Under the pieces are notes generated by a model. That model was not told the DNA's origin and did not search any database. It saw nothing but the letters and a program-made list of their open reading frames with translations. A stretch of DNA of 64,000 bases from an uncultured Eubacteriales bacterium (GTDB taxonomy: Bacteria; Bacillota; Clostridia; Peptostreptococcales; Anaerovoracaceae). Positions 8,853 through 16,427 of this stretch are shown here, in pieces (the first letter of the stretch is position 1; each line of letters starts with the position of its first letter). The position numbers and the translations under genes were made by a program. Where the stretch lies: positions 23,390 through 87,389 of the forward strand of contig CACYYD010000004.1 in assembly GCA_902778585.1 (NCBI GenBank), written 5' to 3'.

Positions 8853-9650
8853 TTATCTGTTTAAAACCTTCTTAAGACCCCTGTCGAGGTACTCGTTCCA
8901 GAACTGCCAGTTGTGCTTTCCCGGGCCGTCCTCGTAGAAGAAGTCAGCGCCCCCGGCCTTCAGGAAATCACGGAATCTGCGGTTACTCGGAAGCAGGTTG
9001 TCCTCCGTGCCTATGGCCATGTAGATGTACGGCGCGGCCTTGCCCTCCGCCTTCAGTTTTTTATACAGCACCTCCGGATTCTTATCCGAGTCGATAAGTT
9101 TTGAAGGGTCTCCGAAGAGCTCCCTCCTAAATCCCTCAGGCAGCACGCCGCCGACCTCCGAGTCAGGAGTCTGCGCCACGTCCCTCACCACCAGGGCGGA
9201 CGAGAGAGCGATGCAGGCATCGAATCTGTCCGGATACATGAGCGAGGTATGCAGGGCGCCGTAGCCTCCCATCGAGAGCCCGCCGATCATGGTGTTTCCG
9301 CGCTCCATCTTTATGCCGAAGGTCTTTCCGATGTATTCCGGGAGTTCCTCCGCTATGAAACTCGCGTGGTTGCGGCCTCTGTAGCCCTGATCCAGATAGA
9401 AGGAATTTCCCGTGGTAGGCATGAATATATTCAGGTTGTACTGGATGGCCATAAGCTGGGCAACGCCTCCATAGACCCAGTCGGTGTCAGTGCCCGTAAG
9501 TCCGTGAAGGAGGATTATATTCATCGGGTCCCGCTCGTAATACTTATGATCGAAGACCTCCTCCATCTCCACATCGTTCGGCAGCACAAAACTGAAATTG
9601 GTGTGCTGCATGATAGTGTCCGCATGAAACTCCATTCTTCCTGTTGCCAT
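8853..9650 (-). CDS. Esterase D/EstA-type alpha/beta hydrolase
   Basis: A 265-residue serine hydrolase of the putative esterase family (tributyrin esterase/acetylesterase group). The oxyanion-side motif IILLHGLTGTDTDW is near residue 46, the nucleophile elbow GGLSMGGYGA near 120, the acid region GTEDNLL near 218, and the catalytic His in GKHNWQFW near 245. No signal peptide, so a cytoplasmic enzyme that could remove acetyl groups from imported sugars. The gene follows galT by 53 bases and may be the last member of the run from the nuclease gene. Substrate is not determinable from sequence. Confidence 0.82.
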   Translation of the reverse strand: MATGRMEFHADTIMQHTNFSFVLPNDVEMEEVFDHKYYERDPMNIILLHGLTGTDTDWVYGGVAQLMAIQYNLNIFMPTTGNSFYLDQGYRGRNHASFIAEELPEYIGKTFGIKMERGNTMIGGLSMGGYGALHTSLMYPDRFDACIALSSALVVRDVAQTPDSEVGGVLPEGFRRELFGDPSKLIDSDKNPEVLYKKLKAEGKAAPYIYMAIGTEDNLLPSNRRFRDFLKAGGADFFYEDGPGKHNWQFWNEYLDRGLKKVLNR

Positions 9651-9703
9651 ATCGTATTCCCTTTCTGGCCGCGAAAGCGGCTCTTCACGATTTGTATTGT
9701 TAC

Positions 9704-11107
9704 CTAAAGTGTCCCGATGAATCTCTGGAATGCTTCTCTGCCTGCTTCGGTGCGTTTGAAAACTCCCGCGTCCTCGAGCACTGCCGCAAACACTCTGCCG
9801 ATCTCATCTTCCGTGTAATGTCCGGCTTCAAGTTCACCCTTGAGCCTTGCCGGCAGAACAGCGAGTCCCATTACCTCTATAAGGCCTATGTTTTCCTTCT
9901 TTATGTGATGCTTATCAGCATGAGGATGGAAAACGCCCAGAGGATGTTCTTCTGTAGTTATATTATTGCGAAGCACGAGATCGAGCTCATATGCCTCACC
10001 CCTTCTGCGGGCTATCGGCGTTATGGTCGAATGCTGCTCTCCATCTGTTTCGTGATAAATAAAGGCGTCCGGATCGTCATATTCGCGCCATGCGCAAAGT
10101 ATATGTTCTGCCAGATCGAGCAGCCTTTCTTTATCTGTGCCGCTGAGTCTTATAACGGACATAGGCCAGCAGACGATGCCGGCTTCTATATCTTCAAAGC
10201 CTGTGACTTTAAAAGGCGTCTCCACCTTTGCGCGGGCCATGGCAAATTCATAATTGCCGCCCTGATAATGGTCATGGCTCAGAACGCTGCCTCCGACTAT
10301 AGGGAGATCTGCGTTTGACCCTATAAAATAGTGCGGGAATACAGTGACAAAATCGAGCAGATTGGCAAAGGTCTGCCTGTCTATGTGCATAGGTGTATGC
10401 TCTTTGTTGAACACTATGCAGTGCTCATTGTAATAGACATACGGGCTGTACTGCATAAAGAAGTCCTGACCGCAAAGAGACAAAGGTATCACGCGGTGAT
10501 TCTGGCGTGCCGGATGATCAAGCCTGCCTGCGTAGCCCTCGTTCTCTGCGCAAAGAAGGCACATCGGATATCCGGATGCCTTGGCTTTACCGGCTGCGGC
10601 GATCGCCTTCGGGTCCTTCTCAGGCTTGGACAGATTGATCGTGATGTCGATCGTGCCGTATTCAGTATCTACCGTCCACTTTTTGTCCTTCGCGATCCTG
10701 TCGCGCCTTATGTAATTCGTATCTCCCGAGAACTCATAGTACCAGTCTGTTGCCTCTGAAGGAGATTCTTCATAAAGTCTCATGAACCTGCCGGTGACCT
10801 CGGAAGGCCGCGGCACCAGAAGACCCATCAGTTTGGTATCGAACAGATCAAAATATGTTGCTGAGTCCCCGTCTACGACTCCATGTTCGAACGCATATCT
10901 GCAAAGCGTATCAAGTATCTGCTGAAGCGGAGGAAGTTCCCCGTCCACCGGCACCAGGCCTCCGAAGCCGTCGGCCTGCAGCGCCTCAAGCTCTCTGTTT
11001 GATGCCCATATCCTGTCGCCTTCTGCGATCCATTCTTTTCTTACCGCGTATTCAATAAGCTGCGAAACAGCAAGTTCCATTTTCGATGTCCTTTCCCGAT
11101 CGATCAT
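9704..11107 (-). CDS. galT: UDP-glucose--hexose-1-phosphate uridylyltransferase, class II
   Basis: A 467-residue GalT of the Firmicutes type, which swaps UMP between UDP-glucose and galactose-1-phosphate in the Leloir pathway. The family block NEHCIVFNKEHTPMHIDRQTF near residue 226 and SVLSHDHYQGGNYE near 275 are clear. The ATG overlaps the stop of the metallophosphoesterase gene by four bases (ATGA). Neither galK nor galE is visible in the window, so the Leloir genes are split in this genome or the enzyme draws on distant partners. Functionally it links to the alpha-galactosidase operon a few kilobases away. Confidence 0.93.
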   Translation of the reverse strand: MIDRERTSKMELAVSQLIEYAVRKEWIAEGDRIWASNRELEALQADGFGGLVPVDGELPPLQQILDTLCRYAFEHGVVDGDSATYFDLFDTKLMGLLVPRPSEVTGRFMRLYEESPSEATDWYYEFSGDTNYIRRDRIAKDKKWTVDTEYGTIDITINLSKPEKDPKAIAAAGKAKASGYPMCLLCAENEGYAGRLDHPARQNHRVIPLSLCGQDFFMQYSPYVYYNEHCIVFNKEHTPMHIDRQTFANLLDFVTVFPHYFIGSNADLPIVGGSVLSHDHYQGGNYEFAMARAKVETPFKVTGFEDIEAGIVCWPMSVIRLSGTDKERLLDLAEHILCAWREYDDPDAFIYHETDGEQHSTITPIARRRGEAYELDLVLRNNITTEEHPLGVFHPHADKHHIKKENIGLIEVMGLAVLPARLKGELEAGHYTEDEIGRVFAAVLEDAGVFKRTEAGREAFQRFIGTL

Positions 11108-11721
11108 ATCTCATATATGTAATATCCACAGGCATTCACAAGTACAGTGCCTGACGGATGATCTGTCGTCCTCTTAAAATGACCGTACTCCCGGTGCACA
11201 TGACCGAAGCAATGGAACTTTGGCCTGTACGTTTTGAGCAGGTAGTTGAAACATTTGAATCCCCTGTGCGGGATGTCCTCCATGTCGCCGTATCCTCTGC
11301 ATGGCGCGTGAGTCAGGAGTATGTCGATCCCGCCACGGCCCGCCAGGCTGTCCGCCGCCATCCTCAGCTGCAGCGGTCTTGTCCGCCTCCGCATTTCAGC
11401 CTCTGTATACATATCGGGGTCACCCGGTCTGTACCTCATCGAGCCTCCGAGGCCCATTATGCGAAGGCCTGCTGCTTCTATGATGCGCCCGTCGGCGCTG
11501 ATGCAGCCTTCAGGCGGCTTTTCATCGTAGCAGCCGTCATGATTCCCCCTCACATACACAAGCGGGACATTCAGCATGGTAACCAGAAACTCGAGATACG
11601 CAGGGTCCAGATCTCCTGCCGAAAGTATCAGGCTTACGTCTGAAAGCCTTTGCCTCATGTCCTCAGACCATGCGCCCCAAAGAGCACGCTCCTCGCGGTC
11701 GGCAACAAGAAGGATCTTCAT
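11104..11721 (-). CDS. Calcineurin-like metallophosphoesterase
   Basis: A 205-residue metallophosphoesterase. Metal-binding blocks seen are a GDLD near residue 37 (SAGDLDPAYLE), the GNHD motif (YVRGNHDGCYD) near 58, ILLTHAPCRGYGD near 133, and CFGHVHREYG near 171. The first block is unusual: the N-terminal DxH of the family is replaced by VADREERALW, so one metal ligand may be missing or supplied differently. Its start is fused to the stop of the BMP-family gene as TAATG, and its stop overlaps galT. Substrate unknown. Confidence 0.8.
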   Translation of the reverse strand: MKILLVADREERALWGAWSEDMRQRLSDVSLILSAGDLDPAYLEFLVTMLNVPLVYVRGNHDGCYDEKPPEGCISADGRIIEAAGLRIMGLGGSMRYRPGDPDMYTEAEMRRRTRPLQLRMAADSLAGRGGIDILLTHAPCRGYGDMEDIPHRGFKCFNYLLKTYRPKFHCFGHVHREYGHFKRTTDHPSGTVLVNACGYYIYEI

Positions 11722-13715
11722 TATCTTTTGACCCCCCGTACACCGCTTACTTTGACTGTCTGTTTTGCTTCATCTGTAAGGCTGTCCAGTGCAGGGATCT
11801 CGCCTTCTATGTTCTCGCACAGCCAGTCCATCTTTATTATGTCAAGGCTGCTGAGCTCCTTTCCTCCGGCCTCTTTGATAATGCCTTCCTGGCTGCGGAG
11901 CTCACCGTCAAACGGATTGAATATGCCGCTGACAATGGATTCCTTCAAAGCTTCTGTCAGACCGCGGGTATACCGATTCAGGTTGTCAGACAGCTTTATG
12001 TCCACAACGCCGGATATCATGCCCCACCAGTAATTTGTGGCACGGTCTTTCTTATCGACAGATCTAGAATGGTAATTGCCCTCTATCATCGTCTTGACGA
12101 TTATCTCGTAGAGCTTGCCCCACTTCCATATAGGTGTCGCGAGATTTGTTATCCTGCATGTCCCTGACAGGTCGTTGCCCTGACCCGGCTCACACCTTTC
12201 GACATAGCAAAGCCCGTAGGCATCGCTGCCGTCGCTGTTATGCATGGAATCGACATATGACATTACATGGATGCCTCTGCCCAGAGTCTTCCACCACCAG
12301 TTGTTGTCAGCCTGTGATGTCCAATCCAGCGTGATCTTCACGGACGGATCCGTCATCGCAGCTCCGATGGCAAATGCGTTTATGCCGGCAACGGTTCCGT
12401 AGACCGGATAGTCAGAACAATAGCCTATACGGTGTGTTCCGTCTGCAGCAGAATAGATGCCGGCTATGACGCCCGCAAGGAACTTTGCCTCATATATCTT
12501 TGCATAATATGTGCGCACTGACTGGCGGTTAAGATTGACCGAGCAGTTGAGGAATTTGATGTCCTCGTACTCAATGGCTGCTCTCAGAACATCATCGATC
12601 TGCCTAGGCGATGTCGTGAACACAGCATCTGCGCCCCATTTTGCGGCATCCTTCACAGCAGCTTCAAACATAGCAGAATCCGCGCAGCCCTCATATCTTC
12701 TGGTGACCACAGTCCCGCCGTATGCTTTCTCGAGCCTGAGCCTGCCCTTGTCGTGGTCGGCCACCCAGCTTGATTCATCGATGCCCTTGTCATATATGAA
12801 AGCCGCCTTGAGCGGATGCTTCGGCGTGTATGTAAGCGAAGGGATCACCTTGCTTATGGTGCTGCCCGCCTTTGTGATCAGCGAGCCGGCATTGAGGGCG
12901 TCCTCGGCTTCTTCAACCAGTTCTACATCCCTTCCGCTCTGCTCTGTCGCGAGTTCTTTTTCTATCTTATGGATACGGCTGGAGACCGTCTTTGCCGTCT
13001 GATTGTTGAGCGCATCTCTGACGTATACCTTCAGGTAAAGGACAAACGCATCACCCGATTTGAAACTATCCGGGCTGTCGTGTTCTGCCAGATATTCAGT
13101 CAGGAAAGTCCAGTGCGCGCTTTTAAGGGACTTTACGGTATCTTCTTCCCACTTATGCCCGAGATCCTCACCCAGAAGTTCTGCTATCTCTTCATATGAT
13201 TCCGCACGGCTGCAGACTATGTCATAGATGCCCGTTGCATCGTAAAACTTAAGGAACTCCGCATAAGCAGGATTCTTTTCAAGCACTTCCGCAGAAGGCA
13301 TCACCCTTATCACATCCGCGCTTATGACCGGCATTTCGTTATATTTGCATACGGACACTCTCTTATTGCCTTCGATCACATAAAATCTATGAAGGTATTC
13401 ATATACCTTCACGGGATCGTTTATGCCCTGACTTATCTGAGCCATATACAGGCTGCTCCACTTGGAGGCAAATTCCGAGTCCGGCTCGAGCAGCGGCATA
13501 AATCCCGGCGAGAAAGAGTTTTGTCTCGCTCTTGTTTTTGTGCCTGCGATAAGCCCTGTAGGAATGTCCATGATGCCCAGTGGCTTCTGCGGCAGCGTAT
13601 CGCTGTCAGGAAGTATGTCATCCAAAGCAGGCAGGAAAGGGTACTCTCCTGCCGCAACTTTTGTCTTATATTCTTTTTCGGCGATCTTTTTCGCCTTTAA
13701 ATACTCATCGATCAA
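11721..13715 (-). CDS. BMP-family nucleoside-binding-like protein with ParB-like N-terminal region, no export signal
   Basis: A 664-residue two-part protein. Residues from about 310 onward resemble the BMP/Med basic membrane protein family (periplasmic-binding fold for nucleosides), for example LKAAFIYDKGIDESSW near 305 and GVIAGIYSAADGTHRIGYCSDYPVYGTVAGINAFAIGA near 410-450. The first 300 residues contain HRFYVIEGNKRVSVCKYNEM near 110-130, which resembles the sulfiredoxin/ParB-type nucleotide-binding fold. There is no signal peptide or lipobox, and no ABC permease or ATPase genes are adjacent. It is therefore unlikely to be an ordinary transporter receptor; a cytoplasmic ligand sensor is one possibility. 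It follows the nuclease gene by 31 bases and is coupled to the phosphoesterase gene. Confidence 0.75.
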   Translation of the reverse strand: MIDEYLKAKKIAEKEYKTKVAAGEYPFLPALDDILPDSDTLPQKPLGIMDIPTGLIAGTKTRARQNSFSPGFMPLLEPDSEFASKWSSLYMAQISQGINDPVKVYEYLHRFYVIEGNKRVSVCKYNEMPVISADVIRVMPSAEVLEKNPAYAEFLKFYDATGIYDIVCSRAESYEEIAELLGEDLGHKWEEDTVKSLKSAHWTFLTEYLAEHDSPDSFKSGDAFVLYLKVYVRDALNNQTAKTVSSRIHKIEKELATEQSGRDVELVEEAEDALNAGSLITKAGSTISKVIPSLTYTPKHPLKAAFIYDKGIDESSWVADHDKGRLRLEKAYGGTVVTRRYEGCADSAMFEAAVKDAAKWGADAVFTTSPRQIDDVLRAAIEYEDIKFLNCSVNLNRQSVRTYYAKIYEAKFLAGVIAGIYSAADGTHRIGYCSDYPVYGTVAGINAFAIGAAMTDPSVKITLDWTSQADNNWWWKTLGRGIHVMSYVDSMHNSDGSDAYGLCYVERCEPGQGNDLSGTCRITNLATPIWKWGKLYEIIVKTMIEGNYHSRSVDKKDRATNYWWGMISGVVDIKLSDNLNRYTRGLTEALKESIVSGIFNPFDGELRSQEGIIKEAGGKELSSLDIIKMDWLCENIEGEIPALDSLTDEAKQTVKVSGVRGVKR

Positions 13716-13746
13716 TTAACAGTTCCGTCCTTTAGTTTTTCTGTTT

Positions 13747-14856
13747 TTACGGCTCGCAGTATCCGCAAGGCGTATATCCCTGCGATGTCAGTTCGAGCCT
13801 TGTCGCGGTGACCTCTTTCTTATTGCGGTCCGACATTTCCTTTACGCCGTCGCATGTCGGGTAATGGAACACACCCGATCTTGTGTTTATGACGTAAAGT
13901 CTGGCATCCTGGGCAGCCTGTTCTTCAGTGGTAACAACGCCTGTTCTGTAGTCGATGTCAGCGTTTGGTGTCACATTGAAGCAATAAACGTTGAAGGATA
14001 TACCCTCGCCCTTGTCCTCTACCGACCACGCGGTCATCTGCACACCTCTGGCAACAAGCTCATCACCTGTGAACCACGGTCTGGCCATGTACAGCACGTG
14101 GTTGCCCGTATTCCAGATGTAATGCTCGACTTCTTCCTCGAGCGGCCGCATGCCGTCATAGTTGAGGTAATGCGTTCCGGTAATGAGATTCTGAGGATTT
14201 GCATTCTCGGCCGAAAGCGCCCATGCGATAAGATGGCAGCGCTCCCAGTTCTGTGCCTTTGCCCAGCCTGAAGGATGCACGGAAGATATATCTCCGCGCT
14301 CCTGTCCTTCTTCAGGCATGGTCTCTCTTCCCAGACAGCCGTAAGCATAGGTGCATCTGTCCAGATTGTCAAGACTTCCGTAGTATTCGTACGGAGTGAG
14401 TTTATTGCTGTCGACCGTACCGAGCAGATTGCCATTTGTCTTCCACGTATCGCCGTCCTTTACAAGTCCTGCGCGCTCATAGACTTCATCAGGGAATTCC
14501 GGTCTGCCGTCGTTGACCTTAACATAATGCTCTCCGTTATATTCAGGAAGCGCAGACGCATCAAGCGAGGCAACATCTGCACCATCCACAGTTTGCGTAC
14601 CGCCGTTTTGGCCAGATGAACTGCCGTCTCCGCCGCCTTCAGTATCTTCGATAGCCTCATAGCCGAGTCTCTGCATCAGCGAGTCACGGGCGCCCTTAAT
14701 GAACGGCGCATCAGATGAAATAAAGAAGAAAGCTGCAAGCAAAAGCACCAGCAGCAGGGCAAGTCCCGCTCTGTTTCGCTTGTTGTTTCCTTTTTCTTTT
14801 ACTTTATTGCTATCCTTCATTTGGTTTTTATCAGCGCGGGTGTAGCATCTCTTCAT
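13747..14856 (-). CDS. Membrane-anchored DNA/RNA non-specific endonuclease (EndA-like)
   Basis: A 369-residue nuclease. A basic N-terminus is followed by one transmembrane helix (AGLALLLVLLLAAFFFISS, about residues 30-48), then a Gly/Ser linker. The nuclease core carries WERCHLIAWALSAENANPQNLITGTHYLN near 205-235, in which RCH replaces the usual DRGH and the downstream Asn is kept. The last 45 residues (RSGVFHYPTCDGVKEMS...GYTPCGYCEP) look like an Ada-type zinc-binding tail with three Cys and one His. The topology suggests an outward-facing nuclease for nutrient DNA or DNA uptake. Start choice is uncertain: neither the ATG at 14856 nor the one at 14820 has a good ribosome site, and the upstream one lies inside the repeat array. 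Confidence 0.82.
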   Translation of the reverse strand: MKRCYTRADKNQMKDSNKVKEKGNNKRNRAGLALLLVLLLAAFFFISSDAPFIKGARDSLMQRLGYEAIEDTEGGGDGSSSGQNGGTQTVDGADVASLDASALPEYNGEHYVKVNDGRPEFPDEVYERAGLVKDGDTWKTNGNLLGTVDSNKLTPYEYYGSLDNLDRCTYAYGCLGRETMPEEGQERGDISSVHPSGWAKAQNWERCHLIAWALSAENANPQNLITGTHYLNYDGMRPLEEEVEHYIWNTGNHVLYMARPWFTGDELVARGVQMTAWSVEDKGEGISFNVYCFNVTPNADIDYRTGVVTTEEQAAQDARLYVINTRSGVFHYPTCDGVKEMSDRNKKEVTATRLELTSQGYTPCGYCEP

Positions 14857-15098
14857 TTTTTATTCGCAAATACACCCGATTCGCTTTTTCTTTAATGAAA
14901 AACGGTCTGAAACCTTCATCGGGTGTATATTCATCACAATAATCCGGAAAGCTACACCCAATTCCTAAAAATGGGTGTAGATTCACCGGGATTCCGGGGT
15001 CATGCTACACCCATTTGGCTATTTTTGCGTTTATTACACCGCATTTACTGGATTTGGGTGTATTTTCGTGAGATTATCCTCTCAATCTACACCCGCGC
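14834..15098. repeat. Symmetric array of eight GGGTGTA/TACACCC sites
   Basis: Eight perfect copies of a heptamer alternate in orientation. GGGTGTA starts at 14838, 14921, 14973 and 15056; TACACCC starts at 14871, 14953, 15006 and 15088. They form four inverted repeats of 39-40 bp (14838-14877, 14921-14959, 14973-15012, 15056-15094) separated by 43, 13 and 43 bp. The pattern therefore repeats with a 135-bp period and is also mirror-symmetric about 14966. The outer ends are a perfect 12-bp inverted repeat, GCGCGGGTGTAG at 14834 and CTACACCCGCGC at 15087. The central pair can form a 9-bp stem with an 11-base loop (14952-14980). Sequence between the heptamers is not conserved. The array fills the gap between telA and the nuclease gene and overlaps the first codons of the latter. 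Confidence 0.85.
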
Positions 15099-15152
15099 AC
15101 CGTCATAGCGGCTGCCGGCCCTTCGCGACCGGTCACCGGTTGCCTTGCAGGC

Positions 15153-16400
15153 CTACTTCTCTTCTTTGCTTCTTGCTGCCGCAATGTCCTCGCCTGTCCA
15201 TCTTGCGTTGGCAGCGATGCCGAGCATCTTGTCCTTGAGTTCCTGCTCGATCCTTGCGAGTTCCTTCTCAGCCTCGGCTCTGGCAACTCTGCCGTCTGCC
15301 TGGATCTGCTGGATCTCATCAAGAGCGCTGATCAGCTGCTCATTGGTGTGCTGCAGTGTCTCGATGTCCACGATGCCTCTCTCGCTTGCCTTTGCTGTCT
15401 CAACTGAGCTCTGATGCAGCGCCTCGGCATTCTTTCTGAGCATCTCGTTTGTAGCCTCTGTAACTGCCTGCTGAGCCTCGATGGCCTTCTGTGTGTGGTA
15501 GTTGTTGAGAGCCAGTACCATCTGAGTCTTCCACATAGGGATAACGTTTACGATAGTCGAGCGGATCTTCTCCGACATAATGGTGTCGGAGTTCTGTACC
15601 ATTCTGATCTCCGGAGCCGACTGCAGGCAAACAGTTCTTGAAAGCTCGAGGTCGTAGATCTTCTTCTCGAACCTTGTGATCATGTCTGCGTAATCCTGAG
15701 CGGCCTGAGTATCTTCTACAGCGCCTGTCTCCTTTGCCTTTGCCTCGAGCTCAGGCAGTGTGACTGTCTTTGCCTTTTCAAGAGCCAGCTTTCCGGCCTC
15801 GATGTACATCGATACTTCCTTGAAGTAGAGCTTGTTCTTGTCATAGAGCTTGTCCAGCTGTGCGATGTCCTTGAGAAGCTGCTCTTCATGCCCTTCAAGA
15901 AGCTGTACGAGCTTGTCGATATTGGCCTCTGTTGTGCTGTACTGGGCTTTCAGTCTCTCGAAGTTCTTCTCAGCGCTGCCGAAGATCTTTCCGAGGAAGC
16001 TCTTCTTCTCTTCGCCGTTTGTCTTGAGCTCAACGAGGAGTGATGTCAGGACCTGTCCTGTCTCTCCCATGTCCTTCGCCCTTACGCTTTCGAGAGCGCC
16101 GTCAGCAAAGTCGGACACCTTGCGCTGAGCGGTCGCGCCGTAGCTGAGAACAGCGTTGCTGTCTGTGATGTCGATCTTGTCTGCTACAGTGCGGATCTGT
16201 CTCTGCTCATCAGGTGTGAACTGTGCAAGAGTGTTTTCTTTCTTCTCCTCGACTGCAGGTTCTGCGCCGAAGTCGATCATCGGTGCTTCTTCGATAGCTG
16301 CTGCCTGAGCCGCAACTTCCTGAACCTCTGCATGCATCTCAGCTGCCTGGTTTTCTGCTGCATCTGCTACAGCTTCAGGTGTAAGTTCAAATTCTGCCAT
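15153..16400 (-). CDS. TelA/KlaA-family toxic anion resistance protein
   Basis: A 415-residue, largely alpha-helical, Gln/Glu/Lys-rich cytoplasmic protein matching the TelA family (tellurite and toxic-anion resistance by name; cellular role unsettled, linked to envelope stress). The family core is readable in EQLLKDIAQLDKLYDKNKLYFKEVSMYIEAGKLAL near 175-210 and MVQNSDTIMSEKIRSTIVNVIPMWKTQMVLALN near 268-300. Long coiled-coil stretches flank it. ATG start with AAGGAGG nine bases upstream. It follows the XpaC-family gene by 27 bases, a pairing seen repeatedly in Gram-positive bacteria. Confidence 0.88.
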   Translation of the reverse strand: MAEFELTPEAVADAAENQAAEMHAEVQEVAAQAAAIEEAPMIDFGAEPAVEEKKENTLAQFTPDEQRQIRTVADKIDITDSNAVLSYGATAQRKVSDFADGALESVRAKDMGETGQVLTSLLVELKTNGEEKKSFLGKIFGSAEKNFERLKAQYSTTEANIDKLVQLLEGHEEQLLKDIAQLDKLYDKNKLYFKEVSMYIEAGKLALEKAKTVTLPELEAKAKETGAVEDTQAAQDYADMITRFEKKIYDLELSRTVCLQSAPEIRMVQNSDTIMSEKIRSTIVNVIPMWKTQMVLALNNYHTQKAIEAQQAVTEATNEMLRKNAEALHQSSVETAKASERGIVDIETLQHTNEQLISALDEIQQIQADGRVARAEAEKELARIEQELKDKMLGIAANARWTGEDIAAARSKEEK

Positions 16401-16427
16401 CTTGTCCTCCTTTTTATAACATTTCCA

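Noticed and set aside
14834..15098. CRISPR array
   Set aside because: The repeated unit is only seven bases, alternates in orientation and has unequal but ordered spacing; no cas genes are present.
15099..15152. Terminator of telA
   Set aside because: GC-rich inverted bases (ACCGGT pairs) occur after the stop but no T-run follows on the minus strand.
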